This document shows positions 8,901 through 17,541 of a stretch of 43,173 nucleotides of DNA, piece after piece. Under the pieces are notes generated by a model. The model searched no databases. It was not told where the DNA came from and saw nothing but the letters and a program-made list of their open reading frames with translations. Every line of letters starts with the position of its first letter. Positions within the stretch are counted from its first letter, which is position 1. The DNA comes from Deltaproteobacteria bacterium. Lineage in GTDB: Bacteria; Desulfobacterota; DSM-4660; Desulfatiglandales; HGW-15. Location: positions 1 through 43,173 of the forward strand of contig JAGVAP010000118.1 in the NCBI GenBank assembly GCA_020060215.1, read 5' to 3'. The position numbers and the translations under genes were made by a program.

Positions 8901-9080
8901 ATGGGCGATACCATCAAAGTGACGCTCGTGAAGAGCGGGATCGGCAAAAAAAAGGATATCCGTCAGACCTTGACGGGCATGGGTCTGACCAGGCTTCACA
9001 AGACGGTTATCCTCAAGAACACGCCGGCCATCAGGGGAATGATCGAAAAGGTCGCCTTCATGCTGAAGGTAGAGGCCTGA
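8901..9080 (+). CDS. rpmD: 50S ribosomal protein L30
   Basis: This small 59-residue gene reads MGDTIKVTLVKSGIGKKKD and continues TLTGMGLTRLHKTV, the L30 signature. It fills the usual slot between rpsE and rplO. ATG 8901 has GAGGAAGG at 8886-8893. The seven-A run at 8946-8953 codes for the KKK stretch. L30 is a small non-essential protein of the large subunit. Confidence 0.95.
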   Translation: MGDTIKVTLVKSGIGKKKDIRQTLTGMGLTRLHKTVILKNTPAIRGMIEKVAFMLKVEA

Positions 9081-9094
9081 GAGAAGAGGATAAG

Positions 9095-9535
9095 ATGAGA
9101 ATACATGAACTGGCGCCTGCTCCGGGATCCAAAAGGGGCAGAAAGAGGGTGGGCAGAGGAAGAGGATCAGGACACGGACAGACCTCCTGCAGGGGCAACA
9201 AGGGCCAAAAGGCCCGTTCCGGCGGCAATACGGGGACCGGGTTCGAGGGCGGACAGATGCCTCTCCAGAGGCGTGTACCGAAGCGGGGTTTCCGGAATCT
9301 CTTCAAGAAGCGATATGCGCTGGTGAACCTCAGCGATCTGGCTGGCCTGGCCCCCAACTCCACTGCGTCCATGGAGACCTTTGTGGAGGCGGGGCTGGTG
9401 AAGAAACCGGGCGAAGGGATCAAGCTGCTCGGCAACGGCGAGATCTCTCATCCCCTGTTCCTGAAGGTCAACAGCGTAAGCAGGACAGCCAGACAGAAGG
9501 TGGAAGCGGCAGGCGGCAAGGTCGAAATCGTCTGA
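9095..9535 (+). CDS. rplO: 50S ribosomal protein L15
   Basis: The 146-residue product has the L15 glycine-rich start ([20 protein letters not shown]) and the block [21 protein letters not shown]15 is a late assembly protein that contacts several 23S domains. ATG 9095 has GAGAAGAGG at 9081-9089. It precedes secY by 40 bp. Confidence 0.97.
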   Translation: MRIHELAPAPGSKRGRKRVGRGRGSGHGQTSCRGNKGQKARSGGNTGTGFEGGQMPLQRRVPKRGFRNLFKKRYALVNLSDLAGLAPNSTASMETFVEAGLVKKPGEGIKLLGNGEISHPLFLKVNSVSRTARQKVEAAGGKVEIV

Positions 9536-9575
9536 GACCCGGTTCCGAATCCAATCAGCGGGAAGCGAGTGTAGC

Positions 9576-10889
9576 ATGGTCAGTGGTTTTCAGAACATCA
9601 CCAAGATCCCGGAGCTCAAGAAGAGGATCCTTTTTACCCTCCTCATGCTGGCCGTATATCGGGTCGGGTGCCACATCCCGACTCCGGGAATCGATGCGGC
9701 GGCCCTGGCCGCGTTTTTCGGCGAGCGGCAGGGCACCCTCTTTGGTCTGTTCGACATGTTTTCGGGGGGCGCCCTCAGCCAGATGTCGGTGATGGCCCTT
9801 GGCATCATGCCTTATATCAGTTCGTCCATTATCCTGGAGCTGTTGACGGTCGTCATCCCCTACCTCGAGAAGTTGAAGAAGGAAGGCGAACAGGGGCGGA
9901 AGAAGATCGTGCAGTACACCCGGTACGGGACCGTCATCCTCAGCATTATCCAGGGATTCGGGATAGCCATAGGACTCGAAAGGATGAGCAGCCCTGGCGG
10001 CGCCCTGGTGGTTCCCATGGGCGGCTGGGGGTTCAGGTTGCTGGCGGTCATCACCCTGACCGCGGGAACCGCCTTCCTGATGTGGGTGGGGGAGCAGATC
10101 ACGGAGAGGGGCATTGGAAACGGCATCTCCCTGATCATCTTCTCCGGGATCGTCGCAGGCTTGCCGAGCGCCGTGATCAATACCTTCCGGCTGGTGGGCA
10201 CCGGCGAGATCTCTCCCTTCTTCATGGTGCTGGTGGTCGCCTTCATGATTGCCGTGGTCGGCGCGATCGTGTTTGTCGAGAGAGGTCAGAGGAGGATCCC
10301 GGTTCAATATGCCAAGAGGGTGATCGGCCGGAGGATGTACGGCGGTCAGTCCACCCATCTTCCGCTGAAGGTGAACACGGCGGGCGTGATCCCTCCGATC
10401 TTTGCATCCTCCATCATCATGTTCCCGGCGACCATCGCCAACTTCATGAATGTGCAAGCGATCCCATGGCTCCAGACGGTGGTGAATTTCCTGAGCCCGG
10501 GGCACATCGTCTACACGCTCATTTTTGTCCTGTTCATCATCTTCTTCTGTTATTTCTATACGGCGGTTCACTTCAACCCGGTGGATGTGGCGGACAATAT
10601 GAAGAAATACGGCGGATTCATCCCCGGCATCCGACCCGGGAAGAACACGGCCGAATACATCGACAGGGTCTTGACCCGAATCACCTTTGCGGGGGCGATC
10701 TATGTGTCCATTGTCTGCGTCCTGCCCCAGATCCTGATTGACCAGCTCAACATGCCCTTCTACTTCGGGGGGACCGCACTCCTCATCGTGGTGGGCGTCG
10801 CCATGGATACATCGAACCAGATCGAATCCCACATGCTCATGCGTCATTATGAGGGATTCATGAAGAAGGGTCTTGGCAAGGCGAGATAA
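9576..10889 (+). CDS. secY: Preprotein translocase channel subunit SecY
   Basis: The 437-residue, about ten-helix membrane protein is full-length SecY. The N-terminus [29 protein letters not shown], the plug-region [27 protein letters not shown] and the C-terminal cytosolic loops ([34 protein letters not shown]) are all present. It forms the protein-conducting channel of the inner membrane with SecE/SecG and SecA. In many bacteria adk and/or map follow secY; neither is here, and infA comes 45 bp later. Confidence 0.98.
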   Translation: MVSGFQNITKIPELKKRILFTLLMLAVYRVGCHIPTPGIDAAALAAFFGERQGTLFGLFDMFSGGALSQMSVMALGIMPYISSSIILELLTVVIPYLEKLKKEGEQGRKKIVQYTRYGTVILSIIQGFGIAIGLERMSSPGGALVVPMGGWGFRLLAVITLTAGTAFLMWVGEQITERGIGNGISLIIFSGIVAGLPSAVINTFRLVGTGEISPFFMVLVVAFMIAVVGAIVFVERGQRRIPVQYAKRVIGRRMYGGQSTHLPLKVNTAGVIPPIFASSIIMFPATIANFMNVQAIPWLQTVVNFLSPGHIVYTLIFVLFIIFFCYFYTAVHFNPVDVADNMKKYGGFIPGIRPGKNTAEYIDRVLTRITFAGAIYVSIVCVLPQILIDQLNMPFYFGGTALLIVVGVAMDTSNQIESHMLMRHYEGFMKKGLGKAR

Positions 10890-10934
10890 CCCTACATCCC
10901 TACCCGGGGAGGGGAGTCGAGACGGGGGAAACAC

Positions 10935-11153
10935 GTGCCAAAAGAGGAAAACATCACGGTAGAAGGGACGGTGGTCGAGACCTTGCCGAATGCCATGTTC
11001 AGGGTGGAGCTCGAAAACGGACACCGCGTTTTGGCCCACATCTCAGGAAAGATGCGGATGCATTTCATCAAGATCCTTCCCGGCGATAAGGTGTCGGTCG
11101 AGCTCTCGCCTTACGATTTGAAAAGGGGAAGGATTGTATATCGAGGAAAGTAG
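10935..11153 (+). CDS. infA: Translation initiation factor IF-1
   Basis: The 72-residue product is a single OB-fold: [39 protein letters not shown], ending [18 protein letters not shown]-1 binds the 30S A site during initiation. The start is GTG 10935, with GACGGGGGAA at 10921-10930 upstream. Its presence between secY and rpmJ is common outside the gammaproteobacteria. Confidence 0.97.
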   Translation: MPKEENITVEGTVVETLPNAMFRVELENGHRVLAHISGKMRMHFIKILPGDKVSVELSPYDLKRGRIVYRGK

Positions 11154-11161
11154 GGTGAACT

Positions 11162-11275
11162 ATGAAAGTCAGGGCATCGGTGAAGAAGATCTGTAACAAG
11201 TGCAAAATCATCAAGCGCAGAGGCACTCTCAGGGTGCTCTGCGCAAACCCCCGGCACAAACAGAAGCAGGGCTGA
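11162..11275 (+). CDS. rpmJ: 50S ribosomal protein L36 (zinc form)
   Basis: This 37-residue gene reads [20 protein letters not shown] and ends NPRHKQKQG. The zinc ligands are two cysteines in CNKC, a third in VLCAN and the histidine in PRHK, so it is the C+ form. ATG 11162 lies 8 bases after the infA stop. L36 is the smallest protein of the large subunit and binds near the 23S domain V. Confidence 0.95.
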   Translation: MKVRASVKKICNKCKIIKRRGTLRVLCANPRHKQKQG

Positions 11276-11341
11276 TCCGCCGCGGCATGAGAGGAGCGAC
11301 CGGGGTCCGGGGAAAATGAATCAACCACAGGGGGACGAAGC

Positions 11342-11713
11342 TTGGCCAGGATTGCAGGGGTAGATTTACCGAGGGCAAAGAGGATCGAAATTGCGCTGAC
11401 CTACATCTACGGTATAGGGAGGAGCAGTTCACAAAAGATCCTTCAGGAGGCCGGAATCGACTGGGATACCAAGTCCGACCAGTTGACGGAAGGGCAGATC
11501 GCAGCCATCCGGAAGATCATCGACGAGAAGCACAAGGTGGAGGGGGATCTGCGCCGCGATCTCTCCATGAACATCAAGAGGCTGATCGATCTCGGCACAT
11601 ACAGAGGGTTGCGGCACCGTAAGGGTTTACCTGTAAGGGGCCAGAGAACGAGCACGAACGCTCGGACGAGGAAAGGTCCGCGCAGGGCCGTCATGGGCAA
11701 GAGAAAGAAGTAA
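11342..11713 (+). CDS. rpsM: 30S ribosomal protein S13
   Basis: The 123-residue product begins [26 protein letters not shown] and ends with the basic S13 tail [26 protein letters not shown]13 contacts the large subunit through bridge B1. The start is TTG 11342 after GGGGGACGAAG at 11330-11340. It opens the alpha block of the operon. Confidence 0.97.
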   Translation: MARIAGVDLPRAKRIEIALTYIYGIGRSSSQKILQEAGIDWDTKSDQLTEGQIAAIRKIIDEKHKVEGDLRRDLSMNIKRLIDLGTYRGLRHRKGLPVRGQRTSTNARTRKGPRRAVMGKRKK

Positions 11714-11731
11714 GCAGGAGAGAACGAATCC

Positions 11732-12124
11732 ATGGTGCGAAAGACCAAAGGGAGCAAAGGCAAGAAGGAAAAGAAATCGATCCCCTCGGGAATCATTCAT
11801 ATTCAGTCCACCTTCAACAATACGATCGTGACCATCACGGACGCGGGAGGGAACGTGGTCGCCTCTTCGAGTGCCGGCAGGCAGGGGTTCAAGGGCTCCC
11901 GCAAGAGCACACCTTTTGCCGCTCAGCTTGCCGCTCAGGATGCGCTGAGGCAGGCCATGGAGCAGGGCATGAGGACCGCGGAGGTCAGGGTAAAGGGCCC
12001 CGGGGTGGGAAGAGAGGCCGCCATACGCGCGCTGCAGATGGACGGCTTTTCGGTCAGCCTGATCAGGGACGTGACCCCTATCCCGCATAACGGGTGCAGG
12101 CCCCCCAAGAGAAGAAGGGTATAA
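11732..12124 (+). CDS. rpsK: 30S ribosomal protein S11
   Basis: The 130-residue product has the S11 core [21 protein letters not shown] and the C-terminal [21 protein letters not shown]11 forms part of the platform near the anti-Shine-Dalgarno. ATG 11732 has AGCAGGAGAG upstream at 11713-11722. The N-terminus is lysine-rich. Confidence 0.97.
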   Translation: MVRKTKGSKGKKEKKSIPSGIIHIQSTFNNTIVTITDAGGNVVASSSAGRQGFKGSRKSTPFAAQLAAQDALRQAMEQGMRTAEVRVKGPGVGREAAIRALQMDGFSVSLIRDVTPIPHNGCRPPKRRRV

Positions 12125-12131
12125 ACACGAC

Positions 12132-12166
12132 TCGTCCCGGGCGGGAGGCGGTACACCGGGGGACGA
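12132..12166 (+). other. Hairpin in the rpsK-rpsD gap
   Basis: TCGTCCC (12132-12138) pairs with GGGACGA (12160-12166) over a 21-nt G+C-rich loop. There is no T tract. The 93-bp gap is larger than most in this operon, so a regulatory RNA structure for S4 is conceivable, but the known S4 pseudoknot of E. coli lies upstream of rpsM and I see no match. Confidence 0.4.
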
Positions 12167-12217
12167 CCAAGGGTTCCGGCGGAAGCGCGGGACACGAAGA
12201 ATCCAGGAGGATCGGGA

Positions 12218-12847
12218 TTGGCGAAATATACGGGCGCAGTTTGTAGGATATGCAGAAGGGAGAACCTGAAGCTTTTTCTGAAGGGTGACCGGTGCTACGG
12301 GGAAAAATGTGCCTTCGAAAGGAGGGCCTATGCACCGGGTCAACACGGGCAGAGACGCACCGGGAAGATGTCGGATTACCACCTGCAGCTGAGGGAAAAG
12401 CAGAAGGTCCGGAGAATCTATGGCATCCTGGAAAAGCAATTCAGGAGGTACTATTACCGGGCGGAAAAGCAGAAAGGCGTAACCGGTACCAACCTTTTGA
12501 TCCTATTGGAGACCAGGCTGGACAACATCGTATTCAGGATGGGTTTTGCGAGTTCCAGGACCCAGGCGAGACAGCTCGTCAGGCACGGCCACTTCCTGGT
12601 CAACGGAAAACCTGTAAACATCCCTTCCTTTCAAGTGAAAACGGGTAACGTGGTCGAGGTGAAAGAGGGGAGCAGGAAGGTTCCGGCCATCCTGGAGGCG
12701 GTGGAGACCGTCGTGAGAAGGGGCATCCCCAACTGGCTTGACGTGGAAAAGGAGAGCTTCAGGGGCGTGGTGAAGGCACTGCCGAAACGTGAAGAGCTTG
12801 CAATGCCGATCCAGGAGCAGTTAATCATAGAGCTCTATTCCAAGTAG
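12218..12847 (+). CDS. rpsD: 30S ribosomal protein S4 (zinc form)
   Basis: The 209-residue product carries [23 protein letters not shown] near the N-terminus (residues about 9-31), the four-cysteine zinc form of S4, and the S4 RNA-binding domain [29 protein letters not shown] in the middle. S4 is a primary assembly protein. TTG 12218 follows CCAGGAGGATC at 12203-12213, and no other start fits the family N-terminus AKYTGA. Confidence 0.97.
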   Translation: MAKYTGAVCRICRRENLKLFLKGDRCYGEKCAFERRAYAPGQHGQRRTGKMSDYHLQLREKQKVRRIYGILEKQFRRYYYRAEKQKGVTGTNLLILLETRLDNIVFRMGFASSRTQARQLVRHGHFLVNGKPVNIPSFQVKTGNVVEVKEGSRKVPAILEAVETVVRRGIPNWLDVEKESFRGVVKALPKREELAMPIQEQLIIELYSK

Positions 12848-12909
12848 TGACGGACCCTGGACCAAGTAGACTCTTTGCCCTATCACAATCATGATGGGAG
12901 GGATTTTTT

Positions 12910-13950
12910 TTGGGAGATCTAAAAGCAAGAAATTGGCGAGAGTTGATCAAGCCAAAGAGTATCTTGATCGATGAGGAAACACACACCCCCTCTTACGGGA
13001 AGTTTGTGTGTGAGCCCTTGGAAAGAGGGTTTGGGATCACCATTGGGAATGCATTGAGGCGTATTCTGCTTTCGTCATTGCAAGGGGCTGCGATCGTTTC
13101 CGTGAAGTTTGACAACGTGGTGCACGAATTCTCGACGATACCGGGAGTCCTCGAGGATGTGACCGATATCATACTCAATCTGAAGGAAGTGAAACTCAAG
13201 CTGAATGATCGGGAAGAGGCGGTCATCTACCTGTCGCACGAGGGAGAAGGCGTGGTCAAGGCAGGGGATATCGAGACGAACGGCAGGGTGGAGATCCTGA
13301 ATCCTGAAAAGCACATTGCCAGCATCAACAAGGAAGGCAATCTGAAGATGGAGATGGTGGTCAAGATCGGGAAGGGGTATGTGAGCTCGGACAACACCAA
13401 ACGCGCAGACCCCAACATCGGGATCATCCCGATCGATGCGATCTTTTCCCCGATCAAGAAGGTCAACTACGTGGTGACCAATGCGCGGGTGGGTCAGATC
13501 ACCGATTATGACAAGTTGACCCTCGAGGTGTGGACGGACGGGAGCGTGCTCCCCGAGGACGCCATTGCCTTCGGTGCCAAGATCCTGAAAGAGCAGATGG
13601 CTCCTTTCATCAACTTTGTGGAGGAGCCCGAGCCGATGCACGTGGAGCAGGAGGCCGAGGAAGAGAAACTGAATCAGAACCTCTTCAGGCCGGTCTCTGA
13701 GCTGGAGCTTTCGGTCCGGTCGGCCAATTGCCTGAAAAATGCCAATATCACGCTGATCGGGGAATTGGTCCAGAAGACGGAAGCGGAGATGCTCAAAACA
13801 AAGAACTTCGGAAGAAAATCCCTTAATGAGATCAAGGCCATACTTGAGGAAATGGGCCTCTCCCTGGGGATGAAACTGGACAACTTTCCTGGAGTCAAGC
13901 AGCTCGAAAAGGAAGGTAAGGGCGTTAAGAACGAGGAGCTGAGTCAATGA
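12910..13950 (+). CDS. rpoA: DNA-directed RNA polymerase subunit alpha
   Basis: The 346-residue product has the alpha N-terminal domain ([26 protein letters not shown], dimerisation) to about residue 230, a linker, and the C-terminal domain ([16 protein letters not shown] ... [19 protein letters not shown]) that binds UP elements and activators. The start is TTG 12910 behind GGGAGGG (12896-12902) and a run of T; no ATG in frame lies near. The stop overlaps the rplQ start as ATGA. Confidence 0.98.
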   Translation: MGDLKARNWRELIKPKSILIDEETHTPSYGKFVCEPLERGFGITIGNALRRILLSSLQGAAIVSVKFDNVVHEFSTIPGVLEDVTDIILNLKEVKLKLNDREEAVIYLSHEGEGVVKAGDIETNGRVEILNPEKHIASINKEGNLKMEMVVKIGKGYVSSDNTKRADPNIGIIPIDAIFSPIKKVNYVVTNARVGQITDYDKLTLEVWTDGSVLPEDAIAFGAKILKEQMAPFINFVEEPEPMHVEQEAEEEKLNQNLFRPVSELELSVRSANCLKNANITLIGELVQKTEAEMLKTKNFGRKSLNEIKAILEEMGLSLGMKLDNFPGVKQLEKEGKGVKNEELSQ

Positions 13951-14453
13951 GGCACTTAAAGGCGGGAAGAAAACTGAGTCGAAACTCGAGCCATCGCAGG
14001 GCGATGATGCGCAACATCGTCACATCCCTCTTCAAACATGAGCAGATTGAGACGACCGATGCCAAGGCCAAGGAATTGAGATCGGTGGCCGAAGAGATCA
14101 TCACCCTGGCCAAGCGGGGCGATCTCCATGCCAGGCGCCAGGCCCTTGCGTACCTGATGGACAAGACCGTCGCGCACAAGGTATTCGATGAGCTGAAGAA
14201 CCGCTACGTCAATCGCCAGGGCGGGTATCTCAGGATCGTGAAGAAGATGAACCGGAAGGGTGACGGGGCGCCGGTCTCGGTGGTCCAACTCCTCCAGGAC
14301 GAGACCGCCGGAGACAAGAAGACCAAGAAGAAAGGAAAAGGGCCTGGACCGGGGACCAAGGCCAAAGCAAAGAAAGAGGCGGGACCCAAGGGAAAGGAAA
14401 AGGAGAAGCCCGAGGCCGGGAGTTCGGATCAGCCGTCCGGGGCAACTGAATAG
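13947..14453 (+). CDS. rplQ: 50S ribosomal protein L17 with long basic tail
   Basis: The first ~115 residues are L17: [20 protein letters not shown], then [20 protein letters not shown]. The C-terminus is extended by about 50 residues of Lys, Gly, Pro and Glu ([13 protein letters not shown] and on), making 168 residues against 127 in E. coli. The tail is low-complexity and likely disordered. ATG 13947 overlaps the rpoA stop. It is the last gene before the terminator at 14530. Confidence 0.97.
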   Translation: MRHLKAGRKLSRNSSHRRAMMRNIVTSLFKHEQIETTDAKAKELRSVAEEIITLAKRGDLHARRQALAYLMDKTVAHKVFDELKNRYVNRQGGYLRIVKKMNRKGDGAPVSVVQLLQDETAGDKKTKKKGKGPGPGTKAKAKKEAGPKGKEKEKPEAGSSDQPSGATE

Positions 14454-14529
14454 AATTTCATGGGTTTTCCATGCCTTCGCCGCCTGCGGTGATCCGGAGA
14501 AAATCCATGGCCGGAACATTCGAGAGAGA

Positions 14530-14562
14530 CCTCCTTGCACCCGGGTGCAAGGAGGTTTTTTT
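14530..14562 (+). terminator. Perfect 13-bp hairpin plus T7, end of the ribosomal superoperon
   Basis: CCTCCTTGCACCC (14530-14542) is directly followed by its exact reverse complement (14543-14555) and then TTTTTTT (14556-14562), a textbook intrinsic terminator. It lies 76 bp after rplQ. Its 3' arm contains AAGGAGG (14549-14555), a perfect Shine-Dalgarno placed 7 bases before an in-frame ATG at 14563, so the same hairpin could hide a ribosome-binding site of pyrC in any read-through transcript. Confidence 0.9.
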
Positions 14563-14586
14563 ATGGAAGACAGAAGGAAGCTTCTG

Positions 14587-15867
14587 ATGCAGACATGGAT
14601 AGCCGGTGGCCGCATCGTAGATCCGACGGCGGAGAGACTCCAGGACCTGGACCTGCTGATCGAGGGGGGGCGGATCGCCGGCCTGTTTCCCTCGGGTCGG
14701 ATGCTGCCGGGGTCGGATGTGGAGAAGATCGACGGTTCCGGGCTCTGGATTCTTCCCGGGCCGATCGACATGCACGTCCACCTCAGAGAGCCCGGATACG
14801 AACACAAGGAGACCATCTCGTCCGGTGCGAGGGCTGCGGCAAGCGGCGGGTTCGTAGGGGTGGCCTGCATGGCCAACACGGACCCCGTCAATGACCGGGC
14901 CTCGGTCACCCGATTGATCCTGGAAAAGGCGCAAAAGGCGGGCCTGGTCAAGGTCTTTCCGGTTGCGGCCATCACCCGGGGTCTCAAGGGGAAGACCGTG
15001 ACCGACTTCCGGACCCTCCGCGAAGCAGGGGCGGTCGCGGTCTCCGACGACGGGAGGCCGGTCGAGGATCCGGAGGTGATGCGCAGGGTCCTGATCTCTG
15101 CGGCGGAAGAGGGTCTTGCGGTCATATCCCATTGCGAAGCCCTCGCCCTTTCAAGGGGGGGAGTGATGCACGAGGGCTCGGTCTCGGCGCAGCTCGGATA
15201 CCGCGGGATCCCTGCATCGGCCGAGGAGGAGATGGTGATGAGAGAGATCTCCCTCTCCAGGAGCACCGGGTGTCCTGTTCATATCGCGCATGTCAGCACC
15301 GCCGGATCTATTCGCTTGATCCGGCAGGCGAAAGAGGATAATGTTCCCGTCACTGCGGAGACCGCACCCCATTACTTCACATTGGATCACACGGCGATAC
15401 TGAGACACGGGACCAATGCCAAGATGAACCCGCCCCTCAGGACCCCTGAAGACGTGCAGGCCGTGAAAGAGGCCCTTTCGGAGGATGTCATCGACGTCAT
15501 CGCGACCGATCATGCCCCCCACGCCGCTTGGGAGAAGGAATGTGAATTTGAGCAGGCCCCTTTCGGGATCATAGGACTGGAGACGGCGCTCCCCCTTGTC
15601 TTGGACCTGGTCAGGCAAGGCTACCTTACTCCTTCTCAGGCCGCACGGAAGCTATCCAGCGCCCCTGCCGCGATTCTGGGGCTGGATGGAGGCCGGCTCG
15701 AACCGGGCGGGAAGGCGGACCTCATCGTTGTGGACCCTGACCGGGAATACGCGCTCCGGGAGGAAGATATTCAATCCAAGAGCCGGAACTCCCCTTTCCT
15801 GGGGAGCCCCCTCAGGGGCATGAACCTCTTGACCATGGTAGGGGGGCGGATTGTCTGGAAAAGATAA
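14587..15867 (+). CDS. pyrC: Dihydroorotase, class I type
   Basis: The product catalyses ring closure of N-carbamoyl-aspartate to dihydroorotate in UMP synthesis. It shows the metal-binding HxH as DMHVHLREPG (near residue 60), the aspartate/asparagine block CMANTDPVND, SHCEALALS, HIAHVSTAGS, TAETAPHYF, the substrate-binding KMNPPLRTPED, and the catalytic DVIATDHAPH. At 426 residues it matches the class I family (B. subtilis PyrC 428). ATG 14587 aligns with the family N-terminus and has AGAAGGAAG upstream; an in-frame ATG at 14563 with AAGGAGG is the alternative and would add 8 residues (MEDRRKLL). Its end overlaps the next gene. pyrB is not nearby. Confidence 0.95.
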   Translation: MQTWIAGGRIVDPTAERLQDLDLLIEGGRIAGLFPSGRMLPGSDVEKIDGSGLWILPGPIDMHVHLREPGYEHKETISSGARAAASGGFVGVACMANTDPVNDRASVTRLILEKAQKAGLVKVFPVAAITRGLKGKTVTDFRTLREAGAVAVSDDGRPVEDPEVMRRVLISAAEEGLAVISHCEALALSRGGVMHEGSVSAQLGYRGIPASAEEEMVMREISLSRSTGCPVHIAHVSTAGSIRLIRQAKEDNVPVTAETAPHYFTLDHTAILRHGTNAKMNPPLRTPEDVQAVKEALSEDVIDVIATDHAPHAAWEKECEFEQAPFGIIGLETALPLVLDLVRQGYLTPSQAARKLSSAPAAILGLDGGRLEPGGKADLIVVDPDREYALREEDIQSKSRNSPFLGSPLRGMNLLTMVGGRIVWKR

Positions 15868-17233
15868 ACACTCCGTCCTGGTCGTGGACGATGAGAGGAG
15901 CATGAGGGAATTCCTGGAGATCCTCCTCACCCGGGAGGGGTATCAGGTGGCCCTTGCCCCCAGCGGCGAACTCGCATTTCAGGTCCTGAAGCACAAGAAG
16001 TTCGACCTGATCATCACCGACATCAAGATGAAGGACATCGACGGGCTGGAGGTGCTGAAAAAGACCAAGGAGCTGAGCCCCGAGACCATCGTCATCATCA
16101 TCTCCGCGTTCGCCACGGCGGAGACCGCCGTCCAGGCCATGAAGGAAGGGGCCTACGACTACATCCCCAAGCCCTTCAAGGTGCGGGAGTTCAAGAGGAT
16201 CATCAAAGAGGCCCTCCTCTCCAGGCGGTCACCTCTCCCCCACGACAAGTCCCGGGAGTCCGGACCGAGCCTCCGATTCGACTGCCTCGTGGGCGACAGC
16301 CCGCAGATGAGGAAGATCTATGAGCTGATCGAAAAGGTCGCTCAGACGCGTAGCAATATCCTGATCTCCGGGGAAAGCGGCACGGGCAAGGAACTGGTGG
16401 CGCGCGCCATACACCGGCAGAGCCCCCGGGCGGAGAAGCCGTTCGTGGTCATCAACTGCGCCGGCATCCCTGAAAGCCTCATCGAAAGCGAGCTCTTCGG
16501 GTACCGGAAGGGGGCCTTCACCGGGGCGCTGGCCGATAAGGAAGGGCTCTTCGAGGTGGCCGACAACGGGACCATCTTCCTGGACGAGGTGGGGGAGCTC
16601 ACTCCGGCCATTCAGGTCAAGCTGCTGCGGGTGATCCAGGAGCGCGCCTTCACCAGGGTCGGGAGCACCGAGGAAAAGACCATCGATGTCCGATTCATCT
16701 CGGCCACCAACAAAGACCTCGAAGAAGAGGTCATCCACAAGCGGTTCCGGGAGGATCTCTTCTTCCGGCTGAACGTCATCCATATTTCCATGCCCGCCAT
16801 GAGAGAGAGGGACGGTGACCTCCCCCTTCTGGCGCAGCACTTCCTCGAGAAGTATTCCCGCGAGCTCCGCAAGGATGTCCGAAAGGTCTCCGCATACGCC
16901 ATGGAGGTCCTGGGGCAGTATTCGTTCCCGGGAAACGTGAGGGAACTGGAGAACATCATCGAGCGGAGCGTTGCGCTCGAGACCTCGAGCATCGTCCTGC
17001 CCGAGAGCCTCGCCCTCTCCAATTTCCAGAAGGACCGCTCCAGGGATGACAGGCGTCAGAGGGACCTCACACAGAAGGGGATCCATCTGGAGGAGGTCAT
17101 GGCGGAGATCGAGCGGGAGTACCTGATCAAGGCCCTGGACTTGGCCAGCGGGTCCAAGCAGAGGGCGGCGGAACTGCTTGGGATTACCTTCGAGTCTTTG
17201 CGGTACCGTCTTGCGAAGCAGAAGATGCAGTAG
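15851..17233 (+). CDS. pilR: Sigma-54-dependent response regulator, PilR-like
   Basis: The 460-residue product is an NtrC-family activator. The receiver domain (about 7-120) has D13/D14, phospho-acceptor D57 and K107. The AAA+ domain (about 150-380) has Walker A GESGTGKE, the sigma-54-contacting GAFTGA loop and Walker B GTIFLDEVGEL. A Fis-type helix-turn-helix closes the protein (GSKQRAAELLGITFESLRYRL). It should activate sigma-54 promoters when phosphorylated. The PilR name rests on pilA and a sigma-54-type promoter lying just downstream, and is therefore an inference. TTG 15851 lies inside the pyrC end (17-bp overlap) after a G-rich run. No partner histidine kinase (PilS) is in the window. 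Confidence 0.88.
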   Translation: MSGKDKHSVLVVDDERSMREFLEILLTREGYQVALAPSGELAFQVLKHKKFDLIITDIKMKDIDGLEVLKKTKELSPETIVIIISAFATAETAVQAMKEGAYDYIPKPFKVREFKRIIKEALLSRRSPLPHDKSRESGPSLRFDCLVGDSPQMRKIYELIEKVAQTRSNILISGESGTGKELVARAIHRQSPRAEKPFVVINCAGIPESLIESELFGYRKGAFTGALADKEGLFEVADNGTIFLDEVGELTPAIQVKLLRVIQERAFTRVGSTEEKTIDVRFISATNKDLEEEVIHKRFREDLFFRLNVIHISMPAMRERDGDLPLLAQHFLEKYSRELRKDVRKVSAYAMEVLGQYSFPGNVRELENIIERSVALETSSIVLPESLALSNFQKDRSRDDRRQRDLTQKGIHLEEVMAEIEREYLIKALDLASGSKQRAAELLGITFESLRYRLAKQKMQ

Positions 17234-17259
17234 GTCCCCAGACCGGGATCGCCCCCTTA

Positions 17260-17292
17260 CCTGTTGAAAATGCCCAACCCCCTGTTGAAAAT
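17260..17292 (+). promoter_or_regulatory. Two direct repeats, possible upstream activator sites
   Basis: CCTGTTGAAAAT occurs at 17260-17271 and again at 17281-17292, exactly 21 bp apart, two helical turns. They lie about 113-145 bp before the sigma-54-type promoter, the distance typical of enhancer sites for NtrC-family activators. Alternatively they could be a relic of an IS21-type end, which also carries short repeats; no transposase remains. Confidence 0.5.
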
Positions 17293-17404
17293 CCCCACTT
17301 TCTGCAAGTCGACCCTCGTGACGGCAGCGCACCGGGATCAGCCCCTCCGCTGTAATCGGCCGATAATGCTTGGACTAAATCGCTTTTCCCTGTGCGGGTC
17401 TTCG

Positions 17405-17420
17405 TGGCACGGAACTTGTA
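17405..17420 (+). promoter_or_regulatory. Sigma-54-type promoter of pilA
   Basis: TGGCACGGAACTTGTA matches the -24/-12 consensus TGGCACG-N4-TTGCA at every fixed base except one (TTGT for TTGC). Transcription would start near 17431. It fits the neighbouring PilR-like activator and the known sigma-54 dependence of pilA genes in Pseudomonas, Myxococcus and Geobacter. Confidence 0.75.
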
Positions 17421-17541
17421 TGTAGGAAGGGGAACGAATCTGGGAACCTCATGAAGAGAATGGGAAAGGAGGTGAATGCTGGGGGTTCGAAGCTGGTTAA
17501 GGACATTGATCATGATCTCATATTGATATTGGAGGATAGAG

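Larger units (their letters stand above)
17234..17541 (+). other. pilR-pilA intergenic region
   Basis: This 308-bp gap has no credible gene. From left to right it holds two direct repeats (17260-17292), a 110-bp stretch with no feature I can name, a sigma-54-type promoter (17405-17420), and a 5' untranslated leader of roughly 110 bases ending in GGAGG at 17531-17535. AAAGGAGGTGA at 17466-17476 also looks like a ribosome-binding site but opens no gene I recognise. Confidence 0.7.

Noticed and set aside
10890..10934. adk or map expected after secY
   Set aside because: The gap is 45 bp and holds no gene; these genes must be elsewhere or absent.
9555..11039. 494-codon open frame on the minus strand across secY and infA
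   Set aside because: It is fully antisense to secY and infA and is a His/Asp-rich shadow caused by G+C-rich codon bias.
13956..15266. 436-codon minus-strand frame across rplQ and pyrC
   Set aside because: Both + strand genes are certain, and this product has no recognisable domain.
17260..17292. Possible CRISPR array
   Set aside because: There are only two 12-bp units with 9 bp between them and no cas genes, so it is a repeat pair and not an array.
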